Assembly (NCBI GenBank): GCA_002352215.1
Contig: DEIB01000038.1
Location: 1 to 64,000, forward strand
DNA: 64,000 bases
Direction: 5' to 3'
Source of the DNA: Chthonomonas sp. UBA2785
GTDB taxonomy: Bacteria > Armatimonadota > Fimbriimonadia > Fimbriimonadales > Fimbriimonadaceae
A program made the translations under genes and the position numbers. Below are positions 17,605 through 26,585 of the stretch, one piece after another; position 1 is the first letter of the stretch, and the number at the start of each line of letters is the position of its first letter. Below the pieces are notes generated by a model. It was not told the DNA's origin, made no database searches, and was given only the letters and a program-made list of their open reading frames with translations.

Positions 17605-18192
17605 CTATGGGGAGGTAACCCAGCCAACCTTCTCTGGCCAGGGGCCACGCTCGCCCTCCAGCCACTCGCCCTCGGGCCAGCCGAGCATGAAGAAGCCGAG
17701 GAGCTCCGCCGGGTCGTTCCACTCCAGCCGCTCACGGACCACAGGGTGCACGGAGAGGCCCTTGCTGTGCCACATCCCGGCCAGACCCTGCGCCCGGGCC
17801 GCGAGGTGCAGGTTCTGCACCGCCCCGGAAACCGCCATCACTTCTTCATCGCGTGGCACCGCCCGCTCACCCTCTTCGTTGAACCCCGGCACCAGGCCAA
17901 TGGCAATCCACACCGGGGCTGCCCAGGCGCGCTTGTGGGCGGATTCCGGGTCTTGATCGGGGTGATCAGCGAGGTGAGCCGCCGCGTAGTGCTCGGCCAG
18001 CACCGCCCGCCCGTCGCCCATAAAGACTTGGAAGCGCCACGGCTCCGTATCGCGGTGGCTGGGCGCCCAATTGGCGGCCTCCAACATAACCTCGATGCAT
18101 TCGCGTGGCACGGGTCGGTCGCTGAGGCGGCTAAGGCCCATGCTGCGCCGCAGGCGGATGACCTCCATCAGGGCGTCTAGGTTCAAACTCAT
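17605..18192 (-). CDS. Nitroreductase family protein
   Basis: A 195-residue FMN-dependent oxidoreductase fold. The N-terminus IRLRRSMGLSRLSDRPVP and the AANWAPSHRDTEPWRFQVF block (about residues 38-57) are the FMN-binding signatures of YdjA-type nitroreductases. The C-terminus LGFFMLGWPEGEW also fits. It begins four bases after menE, so it is the last gene of the men operon. This could indicate a redox step linked to quinone metabolism, but nothing in the sequence defines the substrate. Confidence 0.82.
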   Translation of the reverse strand: MSLNLDALMEVIRLRRSMGLSRLSDRPVPRECIEVMLEAANWAPSHRDTEPWRFQVFMGDGRAVLAEHYAAAHLADHPDQDPESAHKRAWAAPVWIAIGLVPGFNEEGERAVPRDEEVMAVSGAVQNLHLAARAQGLAGMWHSKGLSVHPVVRERLEWNDPAELLGFFMLGWPEGEWLEGERGPWPEKVGWVTSP

Positions 18193-18196
18193 GCCC

Positions 18197-19252
18197 TCAA
18201 TCGTAGCTTGCGCGGGGGAGATGGGGGTGGGTACGGACGAGGTTCTGGAGGGCCACCCGATCGAGTTTGCCGGCCTTGGTGAGGGGAAGGGCGTGGACCA
18301 AGTGAAACCGCGGCCGGTGGCGTTGGTCTGCGAGAGCTAGGTCGGAGATATCCAGCGGGGCCTCCGAAACCAGCACCACCGCCTCACCCCAGGTGGCATC
18401 GGGCACGGAAGTGATAGCAAGGGGGTGTTCGCCTAGCTGGGCACGAATCTCGGCTTCCAGTGGCTCGGGCAAGATTTTGAGACCCCCGGAGTTAATGGCG
18501 AGGTCAGCACGGCCCCGCCAAGTGAAGCTCGATTCGCTCACCAGATGCGCAAAATCGCGGGTGACGACCAGCCCCTCCACCCACGGGGCTTCGATCACGA
18601 GGCAACCTTCCGCATCCTGCGAAAATCGGCAACCGGGAAGGGCGTTGAACTCAGATTCGCCGAGATCCAAGCGGCGCAACGCCACGTGGGATAAGGTTTC
18701 CGTCATCCCAAACGTGTGCCAAACCGGGTGCGGCCAGCCCCGCAGCCTTTGGACCAAGGCATCGTCCACCGGGGCGCCCCCCACCAGGATCTGCCCCATT
18801 CTCCTCAGGGTTTCGGGCGATTCATCCAGCAAGGCCTGCACCTGGCGCGGCACCAAAGAGGTCAAGGCGTAATCACCCGGCGGAGGCTCAGGCAAGGCCT
18901 GCGCTGGGCACGCTTCAAGGTCCATCCCCGTGGCCAAGGCCCGCACCATCACCATGCGCCCGCCTATGGGTTGCGGGTCTAGCGCCAGCAAGAGCCTAGA
19001 GCCATGAGGAACGCCCAAATGCTTGATCGTCGCTCGGGCCGACATAGCGGCCGCCGCTTTGGAGACCAAGAGCGGCTTGGGAGTACCCGTGGAGCCACTG
19101 GTCCGGACCTCAAATGTGGGCGAATCCAAAAGCAGATCGAAGAGCAATTCCAGGTGCAGATCCGGCCACGAAGGGGGATCGGCCCGCACTTCAGCCAGGG
19201 AAGCGTAAGTTCGCCCCGCCATGCTCACGGGCCACATCACCCAATCGTGCAT
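18197..19252 (-). CDS. menE: O-succinylbenzoate-CoA ligase
   Basis: 351 residues. It activates O-succinylbenzoate with ATP and CoA in menaquinone synthesis. The acyl-adenylate signature TSGSTGTPK is at residues 52-60. Later come HTFGMTET, the WRGRADLAINSGGLKILP hinge and a C-terminal LTKAGKLDR lysine motif. The protein is short for the superfamily but in the range of compact MenE forms. I chose ATG 19252, which overlaps the menC stop as TGATG; a longer reading to 19279 would overlap menC further. The operon context removes most doubt. Confidence 0.88.
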   Translation of the reverse strand: MHDWVMWPVSMAGRTYASLAEVRADPPSWPDLHLELLFDLLLDSPTFEVRTSGSTGTPKPLLVSKAAAAMSARATIKHLGVPHGSRLLLALDPQPIGGRMVMVRALATGMDLEACPAQALPEPPPGDYALTSLVPRQVQALLDESPETLRRMGQILVGGAPVDDALVQRLRGWPHPVWHTFGMTETLSHVALRRLDLGESEFNALPGCRFSQDAEGCLVIEAPWVEGLVVTRDFAHLVSESSFTWRGRADLAINSGGLKILPEPLEAEIRAQLGEHPLAITSVPDATWGEAVVLVSEAPLDISDLALADQRHRPRFHLVHALPLTKAGKLDRVALQNLVRTHPHLPRASYD

Positions 19253-20250
19253 CACAGCCCCAGCGCACTCACATCCCAAGGCTGCTCGGGGTCAAACCAA
19301 AGAGCATCCCCGCGCACTTCAAGCGGGCTCGCGAAGTTGTTGGCGTAAAGCGAGCCTGTACCAAGACCCTGGGTGCTGGCCGGGCTCTTCGAAGCCGCCC
19401 ACTGGGCAATGGCATTGAGCCCGATATTGCTCTCCAGCGCCGAGGTCACCCACCAACCGATCCCCCGGGCTTCCGCCAACGCAATCCACCGCTCCGCCTG
19501 CGCAAAGCCGCCAATGAGGCTGGGCTTCAGCACAATCATCGCGGGGCGTACGGTGTCGAGCAGTGCGGCCATCGCCTCTGGCTCCTGAACCGGAATCAGT
19601 TCCTCATCCAAGGCAATGCGGAGCGAACCGGCAGCACATAGCGCCGCCATAGCCTCGGGCTGGCCCGGCGCAATGGGTTGCTCGATGCTGTAGACCCCGG
19701 CTTCGGCCAGTTTCTCCAGCTTCGCGGCCGCATCGTTCAGGCTAAACGCGCCGTTGGCATCCACCCGAATCTCGACCGTTGCGGAAGCCGCCCGCAACTG
19801 GCGAATGACTTCAAGCTCCTCCTCAAAGTCCGCCGCCCCGACCTTCATCTTGATGCACCCAAACCCGCGATCCAGCAATGAGCGAATCTGCGTCTCGATG
19901 TAATCGCGCGGCCCCATCCACACCAGGCCGTTGATGGGGATGCCATCCCGCCCTTCGGTGAAGGCCGAGGGATAGAGCACCTGCGCCCCATCATCCTGCG
20001 CCACCATCTCGGCCCCGCACCGCACGGAGAGGGAAGTAAACGACTCTCCTGCCGCCCATCGCCCGGCATCGGCCGTGGCTTCGGCTTGGGTTTCCAGGCT
20101 CAACCAGCCCAGCGGGGAGGCTTCGCCAAGCTTCCATCCCCCTGAAGAGCCCCGCTCCGCTAACACGCAGATGTCGCGCGTTTGCAAGTAGCCCTTGGAT
20201 GTCCCCGCCGGGCGCAAGAACTGCAACTGGTGGGGAATGACCTTACGCAT
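19252..20250 (-). CDS. menC: O-succinylbenzoate synthase
   Basis: A 332-residue enolase-superfamily dehydratase that converts SHCHC to O-succinylbenzoate. The metal and catalytic residues of the barrel are visible: IKMKVGA (catalytic Lys), RVDANGAF (Asp), SIEQPI (Glu), LDEEL (Asp/Glu) and VLKPSLIGG (Lys). It starts at ATG 20250, eight bases inside the end of menA; the reading upstream to 20310 adds Arg-rich sequence overlapping menA. It is coupled to menE by TGATG. Confidence 0.9.
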   Translation of the reverse strand: MRKVIPHQLQFLRPAGTSKGYLQTRDICVLAERGSSGGWKLGEASPLGWLSLETQAEATADAGRWAAGESFTSLSVRCGAEMVAQDDGAQVLYPSAFTEGRDGIPINGLVWMGPRDYIETQIRSLLDRGFGCIKMKVGAADFEEELEVIRQLRAASATVEIRVDANGAFSLNDAAAKLEKLAEAGVYSIEQPIAPGQPEAMAALCAAGSLRIALDEELIPVQEPEAMAALLDTVRPAMIVLKPSLIGGFAQAERWIALAEARGIGWWVTSALESNIGLNAIAQWAASKSPASTQGLGTGSLYANNFASPLEVRGDALWFDPEQPWDVSALGL

Positions 20251-21217
20251 AGGCCGCCGCCCCCATGGCCGCCCCCAGGGCAATGCCCCACACCGCTGTG
20301 AGCATGGCAAGCTTGCCCAGGCTGGGGTTCAGGCGGCGCAGTTCCTCGGTTTTCACCACCTCGAAGGCCTGCCGTAGCGCCACGATCACCAGCAGGGCCG
20401 GCACCCACACAAACCAGTGGCCCGCGGCGCCCCACCGGAACGGGGTGGTGATGAGGAAATAGCTCCCGGCGCCAATCAAGATCAGATGGTATTGCCGCGT
20501 CCCCCGGTCGCCCAGCCGCACCGCCATAGTGCGCTTGCCGTGTCGGCGGTCGCCTTCTTGGTCGCGCAGGTTATTAATGTTCAGCACCCCCGCCGCCAGC
20601 AGGCCAATGCCCGTAGCGGGAGCGAGTATCTGCCAACTGAATTCACCGGTGAGCAGCACGTAAGAACCCCCCACGCCCACCCAGCCGAAGAAGAGCAGCA
20701 CAAAGAAGTCGCCCAGCCCGGCGTACCCCAGCGGACGTTTGCCCAGCGTATAGCCCATGGCTGCTGCCACCGCGCCCAAGCCCAAAGCCACGAAGGACCC
20801 CAGCCCAACCAACCCCAGCAACTGGTAACTGACCACCAGCAAACCCACGCCCAAAAGGGAAGCCAAGCCCGCCGTCACCGCCACCGCGCGCTTCATTTGG
20901 GCCACGGAGATCAGGCCCGCCGAAACCGCCCGGGTCGGCCCCAATCGCTTCTCGTCGTCCGTCCCTTTCAGGCCATCGCCGAGGTCATTGGCGAAGTTGG
21001 AGAGGATCTGCAGCGCCGTGGCCGTCAGCACAATCAGCGCAAACACTCCCAGGTCAAAGCGACCGGCATACATCGCTAAGCCACCGGCCAGCACCGTCGG
21101 GGCAATGGCTAAGGGGAGGGTGCGGGGGCGTAGCGCTCCCACCCACGCGGCGCGCGCGTCCTTAGGGGAACTTGGGGAACCGGCTGAAGTCGGGGTCACG
21201 TTTCTCCAAAAAGGCAT
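20243..21217 (-). CDS. menA: 1,4-dihydroxy-2-naphthoate polyprenyltransferase
   Basis: 324 residues, an integral membrane UbiA-family enzyme that attaches the polyprenyl tail to DHNA. The first Asp-rich motif NFANDLGDGLKGTDD and the second NNLRDQEGDRRHGKRT are intact, and about eight to nine membrane helices follow. The ALRPRTLP block near residues 28-35 is typical of the MenA N-terminus. The ATG at 21217 overlaps menB by 56 bases. GTG 21199 or GTG 21142 are alternatives, but the last would leave only four residues before RPRTLP, which seems short. Confidence 0.9.
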   Translation of the reverse strand: MPFWRNVTPTSAGSPSSPKDARAAWVGALRPRTLPLAIAPTVLAGGLAMYAGRFDLGVFALIVLTATALQILSNFANDLGDGLKGTDDEKRLGPTRAVSAGLISVAQMKRAVAVTAGLASLLGVGLLVVSYQLLGLVGLGSFVALGLGAVAAAMGYTLGKRPLGYAGLGDFFVLLFFGWVGVGGSYVLLTGEFSWQILAPATGIGLLAAGVLNINNLRDQEGDRRHGKRTMAVRLGDRGTRQYHLILIGAGSYFLITTPFRWGAAGHWFVWVPALLVIVALRQAFEVVKTEELRRLNPSLGKLAMLTAVWGIALGAAMGAAAYA

Positions 21218-22004
21218 CCTTGCCTTCCTTCGCCTCTTCGCTCAAGTAGTAGAGCAAAGTGGCATCCCCGGCCAGCTCTTGCAAACCAGCCTGCCCGTCA
21301 AGCTCGGCATTGAACGCCCGCTTGAGCATCCGAATCGCCAGCGGGGACTTGGCCTGAATCTTTGCGCACCATTCCAGCACCGTGTCCTCTAGTTGGTCCA
21401 TCGGCACCACCTTGTTCACCAGGCCCATGTCCAGCGCTTCCTGAGCGTCGTATTGGTCGCACAGGAACCAAATCTCGCGGGCCTTCTTCTGTCCCACCAC
21501 GCGGGCGAGGTAGCTGGCCCCAAATCCACCGTCAAAGGAGCCCACACGCGGGCCGGTTTGGCCAAAGCGGGCGTTGTCGGCGGCAATGGAGATATCGCAG
21601 ATGACGTGGAGCACGTGGCCCCCGCCAATCGCCCATCCGGCCACCGCGGCAATCACAGCCTTCGGCATGGAGCGGATCATCTTTTGCAGGTCCAGCACGT
21701 TCAAGCGGGGCACTTCATCGTCGCCCACATAGCCACCGTGCCCGCGCACACTTTGGTCGCCGCCACTGCAGAACGCGCGTCCACCCTCGCCGGTCAGCAC
21801 AATCACCTCGATGTCATTGCGTTCGCGGCAGATGTGCATCGCGTCAATCAGTTCCTTCACCGTCAGCGGAGTGAAGGCGTTGTGCTTCTCGGGTCGGTTG
21901 ATGGCGATCTTGGCCACCCCGTTGAGGAGGGTGAAAGTGATCTCTTCGTACTCCTTGATCGGAGTCCAATCGCGATTCCAAAGCTGGACGGTTTCGATGG
22001 GCAT
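21162..22004 (-). CDS. menB: 1,4-dihydroxy-2-naphthoyl-CoA synthase
   Basis: A 280-residue crotonase-fold ring-closing enzyme. Characteristic MenB blocks are present: AFCSGGDQSVRG, GGYVGDDEVPRLNVLDLQ, AGWAIGGGHVLHVICD and TGPRVGSFDGGFGA, with C-terminal KEGKDAFLEKRDPDFS. It sits 15 bases after menD. The length is usual for MenB. The product needs a thioesterase for release; see the hotdog protein at 30189-30617. Confidence 0.96.
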   Translation of the reverse strand: MPIETVQLWNRDWTPIKEYEEITFTLLNGVAKIAINRPEKHNAFTPLTVKELIDAMHICRERNDIEVIVLTGEGGRAFCSGGDQSVRGHGGYVGDDEVPRLNVLDLQKMIRSMPKAVIAAVAGWAIGGGHVLHVICDISIAADNARFGQTGPRVGSFDGGFGASYLARVVGQKKAREIWFLCDQYDAQEALDMGLVNKVVPMDQLEDTVLEWCAKIQAKSPLAIRMLKRAFNAELDGQAGLQELAGDATLLYYLSEEAKEGKDAFLEKRDPDFSRFPKFP

Positions 22005-22019
22005 AGGCTTTCCGTTAGT

Positions 22020-23639
22020 TTAGGTTGAGTGGGGGTGAGAGGTTTGGGTCGGCGCGGCGGCCAGGCCCTGCAAGAGGCGGCGGAAATCACGCGCGGTCTC
22101 CTCGCCGTCAGTGAAAAGGTCAATGATCCCCGGGCCAGGGGCGCGGAGGGCTTGGGCGAGTTGAACGGCGGCATCGGGGTCTTGCCCGTTGATGGCCGTG
22201 TAGGGGTAACCGAACTCCTGAGCCGTGGTCTGGGCGGTGCGATGGTGCGGAGTGGTCCACAGATCGAGGTGGCCTTCCCAGCGGTTCGGCCCGGGCAGGG
22301 CGCGGAAGATCATGCCGCCCTGGTTCTGGACGACGAGGACTTTGAGATTCGGGAGGGCACCCCGTTGCCAGAGGGCGTTATGGTCATAGAAGAATGTCAC
22401 ATCTCCCAGCACCGCGAGGTGGTTCTGGTGCGGAGCCGCGAGGGCGTGGCCCACTGCCGTACTCAGGCACCCATCAATCCCACTGGTGCCCCGATTGCTC
22501 CACCAGCGGTGGCGGGTGGGGCCGCTGAGGGTCAGGCAGGCCAGCCGCACGGAGAGGCTGTTGCCGAGGTGGATATGGGTGGCTTCGGGCAGGGATTGCT
22601 CGATGATCGGCCAGATTTGGCATTCGAAGCCTTCGGTCGCAGTCCCTTCGAGGCGAAATGAAGCTTGGCCATGAGCTGCCTGGTGAGCTTCGGCGTACTC
22701 GCGTTGCTCAGGACCCAACTCGTAGGACTGCCAATCGAAATCCGATGGAATCCGGTGCATCGTCCGGTCGAATACGGGCGTATCGGGCTTCGGTCCCCAG
22801 TGCCAGTGAGTCGCCCCGCTGGCCTTAATCCGCTCTCGCAAAAACTTGGAGACAAACGCCCCTCCCACCGTGATAACCAGGTCTGGCAGGAGGTTCTCAT
22901 CGTAGATCCAAGTCTCCGGCGGGGTGCTGTGCCCGAGGTTCGCCAGGAGCTCACCCGTCACGGGCAACTCAAGACCCGCAGGCACTGAAAACGGACCCGG
23001 TTCTCGCTGCCCCACCAGCACAAGGGGACGCCGGGCGCGGGCCAGCTGCTCGGCAAATCCGGGGTCGCCTGCTTCCTGCCACCGCGCGACCTCAAAGCCA
23101 GCCTGAGTAACCGCCTGCGTCGGCCAGGGCTCGTCGGCGTAGAGCGGTTCCACCAGCGGCACATTCACATGCACGGGTCCGGCAATGGTGTCGCAAATCG
23201 AATCCACACAGTCCGCACTCAACAACCCATTCGGCGAAGGCTCGCCCGCCCAGCGCACATGAGGACCGTACAGCCCAGTTTGGTAGATCGCCTGGTTCTG
23301 CTCGCGGCCCACCGCCTCTACGGGCCGATCCGCCGTCATCAAGATCAACCGCTTGCGCGCAAAGAACGCCTCGCACGCCACCGGCAGCAGATTCGCAGCT
23401 GCGGTCCCGGAGGTCGTCAGCACCACCACCGGTCGCCCGCTCGCCTCGGCCATCCCCAGGGCTTGGTACCCCGCCGAGCGCTCGTCCACCACCGAATGAA
23501 TAGCGAACCCCTCACTCGCCACCAAGGCCTGAAGCAAGGGCGCAGACCGTGACCCCGGACACACCACCACCTGCCGAACCCCGAGACCCGCCAGTTGACT
23601 CCAAAGGCGCATCCAGCGGGCAAAGGGTTCCGGGATCAT
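22020..23639 (-). CDS. menD: 2-succinyl-5-enolpyruvyl-6-hydroxy-3-cyclohexene-1-carboxylate synthase
   Basis: A 539-residue thiamine-diphosphate enzyme that joins isochorismate and 2-oxoglutarate. The N-terminus has VVVCPGSRSAPL and the catalytic-type VDERSAGYQALGMA. The middle carries TSGTAAANLLPV and the C-terminal ThDP region has RGTSGIDGCLSTAVGHAL and LGDVTFFYDHNAL. ATG 23639 forms an ATGA overlap with menF. The in-frame extension to 23894 runs over menF and is not real. Confidence 0.95.
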   Translation of the reverse strand: MIPEPFARWMRLWSQLAGLGVRQVVVCPGSRSAPLLQALVASEGFAIHSVVDERSAGYQALGMAEASGRPVVVLTTSGTAAANLLPVACEAFFARKRLILMTADRPVEAVGREQNQAIYQTGLYGPHVRWAGEPSPNGLLSADCVDSICDTIAGPVHVNVPLVEPLYADEPWPTQAVTQAGFEVARWQEAGDPGFAEQLARARRPLVLVGQREPGPFSVPAGLELPVTGELLANLGHSTPPETWIYDENLLPDLVITVGGAFVSKFLRERIKASGATHWHWGPKPDTPVFDRTMHRIPSDFDWQSYELGPEQREYAEAHQAAHGQASFRLEGTATEGFECQIWPIIEQSLPEATHIHLGNSLSVRLACLTLSGPTRHRWWSNRGTSGIDGCLSTAVGHALAAPHQNHLAVLGDVTFFYDHNALWQRGALPNLKVLVVQNQGGMIFRALPGPNRWEGHLDLWTTPHHRTAQTTAQEFGYPYTAINGQDPDAAVQLAQALRAPGPGIIDLFTDGEETARDFRRLLQGLAAAPTQTSHPHST

Positions 23640-24754
23640 TGCAACACTCGGAGCAGGGTCTGCGCCTTGGTTTCCGTTTCTTGCCACTCTTGGTCGGCCT
23701 GCGAACTCGAGGTGATGCCCGCCCCCACGAACAGGTCCAGCGTCTTCGGCCCCCAACGCATGCAACGCAGGTTCACATAGAGGTCCGAAACCCCCTCGAT
23801 CCCCACCGGTCCCCAGTATCCCGCGTACAGGGCGCGGTCGTGGGCTTCGTACTGACGGATGAAATCGCGGGCCGTCAGCAAGGGCGCCCCGCACACGGCG
23901 CTGGTGGGGTGGAGCAGGTCCACCATCGTTTCCATCAGGTCAGGGCGGTCGGTCGCCATCGCGTCCACCACAAAGTCGGTTCGGAGGTGCACCACCGGTC
24001 CGGCGGCCACCGCGCGGGGTCCATCTTCGTGGTACTCACGCAGCCGAATCCGCTTGAACTGGTCAATGATGTACCGGGTGACGAAGGCCTGCTCTTCAAT
24101 CTCCTTGGGGGACCAAGCGGTGTCTTCGGCGCGGCCCGATGCCGGCAACGGCCGCGTTCCGGCCAGTGCCATCGTCGAAAAATGTCGCCCATCCCACTTG
24201 CCCAGGAGCTCCGGGGTGGCGCCCAGCCACAGGCCGTAGTCGGGCAGGTACGCCGCGCTTACAAAGGCGTGGGGGTAGAGGTTCTGCAGGCGCGCCCACA
24301 CGGTTTCGGGGGCCACATCCGGTAGGGGGCGCACCAAGCGGCGACTCAAAACCACTTTTTGCAGCAGGCCTTCCGCCATCCATCGCTGCGCGTGTTGCAC
24401 GGCCTCGGTGAAGTCATCGGCACGCTCGTAAGCCCCACCAATTTCCGCCAAAGTGATCTCGGGGCCATCGGGCAGGTCAATCGCGCGGACCGTCTCGAAA
24501 GTCGCGCCGCCATCTTCGGAGCGAAACAGCCCGTCCGCCTGAATCCGGAAGGCCGCGTCCCCATCAAAGGGGTGAATCACGTAGCCCGCATCGCCCTGAC
24601 TAATCGGACCGCGCGCGGACTGCACCTGCCCGATGAGGAACCAGACGGTGCTCTCGCCCGGTCGTCGCCAGGTCGCCCATCCCAAACCACTGGCCCGCGC
24701 GGCTTGCCAAAGCTTTGCCGCTGCCAATTTTGGATGTCCGATGCTGGCCTGCAT
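23636..24754 (-). CDS. menF: Isochorismate synthase
   Basis: A 372-residue chorismate-utilising enzyme, the first step of menaquinone synthesis. The C-terminal catalytic half shows ALAGTRPL, KEIEEQAFV, LLHPTSAVCGAP and YAGYWGPVG, all typical of the family. I take ATG 24754, preceded by GGTGA, rather than TTG 24778, which lies inside an inverted repeat. It is the first gene of the operon menF-menD-menB-menA-menC-menE-nitroreductase. No menH or menG/ubiE is present in the window. Confidence 0.9.
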   Translation of the reverse strand: MQASIGHPKLAAAKLWQAARASGLGWATWRRPGESTVWFLIGQVQSARGPISQGDAGYVIHPFDGDAAFRIQADGLFRSEDGGATFETVRAIDLPDGPEITLAEIGGAYERADDFTEAVQHAQRWMAEGLLQKVVLSRRLVRPLPDVAPETVWARLQNLYPHAFVSAAYLPDYGLWLGATPELLGKWDGRHFSTMALAGTRPLPASGRAEDTAWSPKEIEEQAFVTRYIIDQFKRIRLREYHEDGPRAVAAGPVVHLRTDFVVDAMATDRPDLMETMVDLLHPTSAVCGAPLLTARDFIRQYEAHDRALYAGYWGPVGIEGVSDLYVNLRCMRWGPKTLDLFVGAGITSSSQADQEWQETETKAQTLLRVLQ

Positions 24755-24770
24755 GAGTTCACCGGTACAG

Positions 24771-24818
24771 ACTTTCAAAAGTTTCTGAAAGTTGTATCTA
24801 TTTGGATTCTACGTCCAA
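24771..24818 (-). promoter_or_regulatory. Putative men operon promoter with two inverted repeats
   Basis: On the minus strand TTGGAC (24818-24813) and TACAAC (24796-24791) are spaced by 16 bases as -35 and -10. The inverted repeat ACTTTCA-N8-TGAAAGT covers 24771-24792, at and just after the -10. A second one, TTGGA-N7-TCCAA, covers 24802-24818 over the -35. They lie in the 152-base divergent space between menF and hutU and look like operator or leader-hairpin elements. Confidence 0.4.
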
Positions 24819-24906
24819 TTCTTTCCACGCGGTAGGGATATCCGGACAAATGCCACCCGAAATGGGGCGACTGCCGAACCAGGGAAGGGGGCGGTAACAT
24901 GACCCT

Positions 24907-26583
24907 GTGCCCCAAGGAAGTGGTCTCACCAGCGGTCCTCGCCCCGTTCATGCGCCTCGCGGATCCTCGCTGAACTGCGCGAACTGGCAGATTGAAGCGG
25001 CGTACCGCATGATCCAGAACAACCTGGACCCCGATGTGGCCGAGCGCCCCGAGGACCTGGTGGTGTACGGCGGCATTGGCAAGGCCGCCCGCAACTGGGA
25101 AGCCTTCGACGCCATCCTGGCCGCTCTGCGGAGCCTGAAGGAAGATGAAACCCTGCTGGTGCAGAGCGGGAAGCCGGTGGCCACCCTCCGCACTACCACC
25201 GACAGTCCGCGCGTGCTGATTGCGAACTCCAACCTGGTGCCGAAGTGGGCGACCTGGGATCACTTCAACGAGCTCGACCGCAAGGGGTTGATGATGTACG
25301 GCCAAATGACGGCCGGTTCTTGGATTTACATTGGTACCCAGGGCATCGTGCAAGGCACGTACGAAACCTTCGCCGAGCTTGGCCGCCAGTTCTACGGCGG
25401 CGATTGGACGAATCGCTGGATACTCACGGCGGGCCTGGGGGGCATGGGCGGCGCCCAGCCGCTGGCCGCCGTGCTGGCCGGGGCGCACTGCCTGGTAGTG
25501 GAGTGCCAGGACTCGCGCATCGACTTCCGCCTCCGCACCCGTTACGTGGATCACAAGGTCCGAACCATCGAGGAAGCCCTGGCCATCTTTGCCCAGGCCA
25601 CCGAGCCCACCAGCGTGGCCCTACTTGGGAATGCCGCTGAGGTGCTGCCTGACCTCGTGCGACGTGGCATCCGCCCGGACGCAGTAACCGACCAAACCTC
25701 GGCCCACGACCTCTACAACGGCTATCTCCCGGCGGGATGGAGCGTGGAGCAGTGGGAAGTCGCCCGCCAAGGCAGTGAGGACGACCGACGCCACCTGGCC
25801 GGACAAGCCGCCCAAAGCTGCGCGGTGCATGTGCAGGCGATGCTGGACTTCCAGCAAATGGGCATCCCGGTGATTGACTACGGCAACAACATCCGCCAGG
25901 TCGCCAAGGATGCTGGCGTGGCCAATGCGTTCGACTTCCCGGGGTTTGTGCCGCAGTGCATCCGGCCCCAGTTCTGCCGGGGGCGCGGCCCGTTCCGGTG
26001 GGTGGCCCTGAGCGGCGATCCCGAGGACATCTACCGCACCGATGCCCGGCTGAAGGAACTGTTCCCGCAAGACCTGAGCCTGCACCGCTGGCTTGACCAA
26101 GCCCGTGAGCGCATTGCGTTCCAAGGACTGCCCGCCCGCATCTGCTGGCTGGGCCTTGGTGAACGCCACCGCGCCGGGTTGCTCTTCAACGACATGGTGG
26201 CCCGGGGCGAAGTCAGTGCCCCCATCGTGATCGGCCGCGACCACCTGGACTGCGGGTCGGTGGCCAGCCCGAACCGAGAAACTGAAGCCATGCGCGATGG
26301 AAGTGATGCCGTGAGCGACTGGCCGCTGCTGAACGCGATGACAGCCGTGGCGGGCGGCGCGACCTGGGTGAGCCTGCACCACGGCGGCGGCGTGGGGATG
26401 GGCTACAGCCAGCACAGTGGCGTGGTGATCGTCGCGGACGGCACCCCGGAGGCCGCCCAACGACTAGAACGAGTGCTGTGGAATGACCCTGCCATGGGTG
26501 TGATTCGGCACTCCGATGCGGGCTACGAAGATGCCCTGGCCTGCGCCCGCGAGCAAGGCCTGAACCTCCCGAGCCAACGCTGA
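24907..26583 (+). CDS. hutU: Urocanate hydratase
   Basis: 558 residues. It converts urocanate to imidazolonepropionate with a tightly bound NAD. Family blocks are intact: NNLDPDVAERPEDLVVYGGIGKAARNW, MTAGSWIYIGTQGIVQGTYETF, GLGGMGGAQPLA, DQTSAHD, the catalytic-region FVPQCIRPQFCRGRGPFRW, and HHGGGVGMGYSQHSG. The start is GTG 24907; the residues PRGSSLNCANWQIEAAYRM then align with the usual N-terminus. First gene of hutUHGI. Confidence 0.96.
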   Translation: MPQGSGLTSGPRPVHAPRGSSLNCANWQIEAAYRMIQNNLDPDVAERPEDLVVYGGIGKAARNWEAFDAILAALRSLKEDETLLVQSGKPVATLRTTTDSPRVLIANSNLVPKWATWDHFNELDRKGLMMYGQMTAGSWIYIGTQGIVQGTYETFAELGRQFYGGDWTNRWILTAGLGGMGGAQPLAAVLAGAHCLVVECQDSRIDFRLRTRYVDHKVRTIEEALAIFAQATEPTSVALLGNAAEVLPDLVRRGIRPDAVTDQTSAHDLYNGYLPAGWSVEQWEVARQGSEDDRRHLAGQAAQSCAVHVQAMLDFQQMGIPVIDYGNNIRQVAKDAGVANAFDFPGFVPQCIRPQFCRGRGPFRWVALSGDPEDIYRTDARLKELFPQDLSLHRWLDQARERIAFQGLPARICWLGLGERHRAGLLFNDMVARGEVSAPIVIGRDHLDCGSVASPNRETEAMRDGSDAVSDWPLLNAMTAVAGGATWVSLHHGGGVGMGYSQHSGVVIVADGTPEAAQRLERVLWNDPAMGVIRHSDAGYEDALACAREQGLNLPSQR

Positions 26584-26585
26584 CC

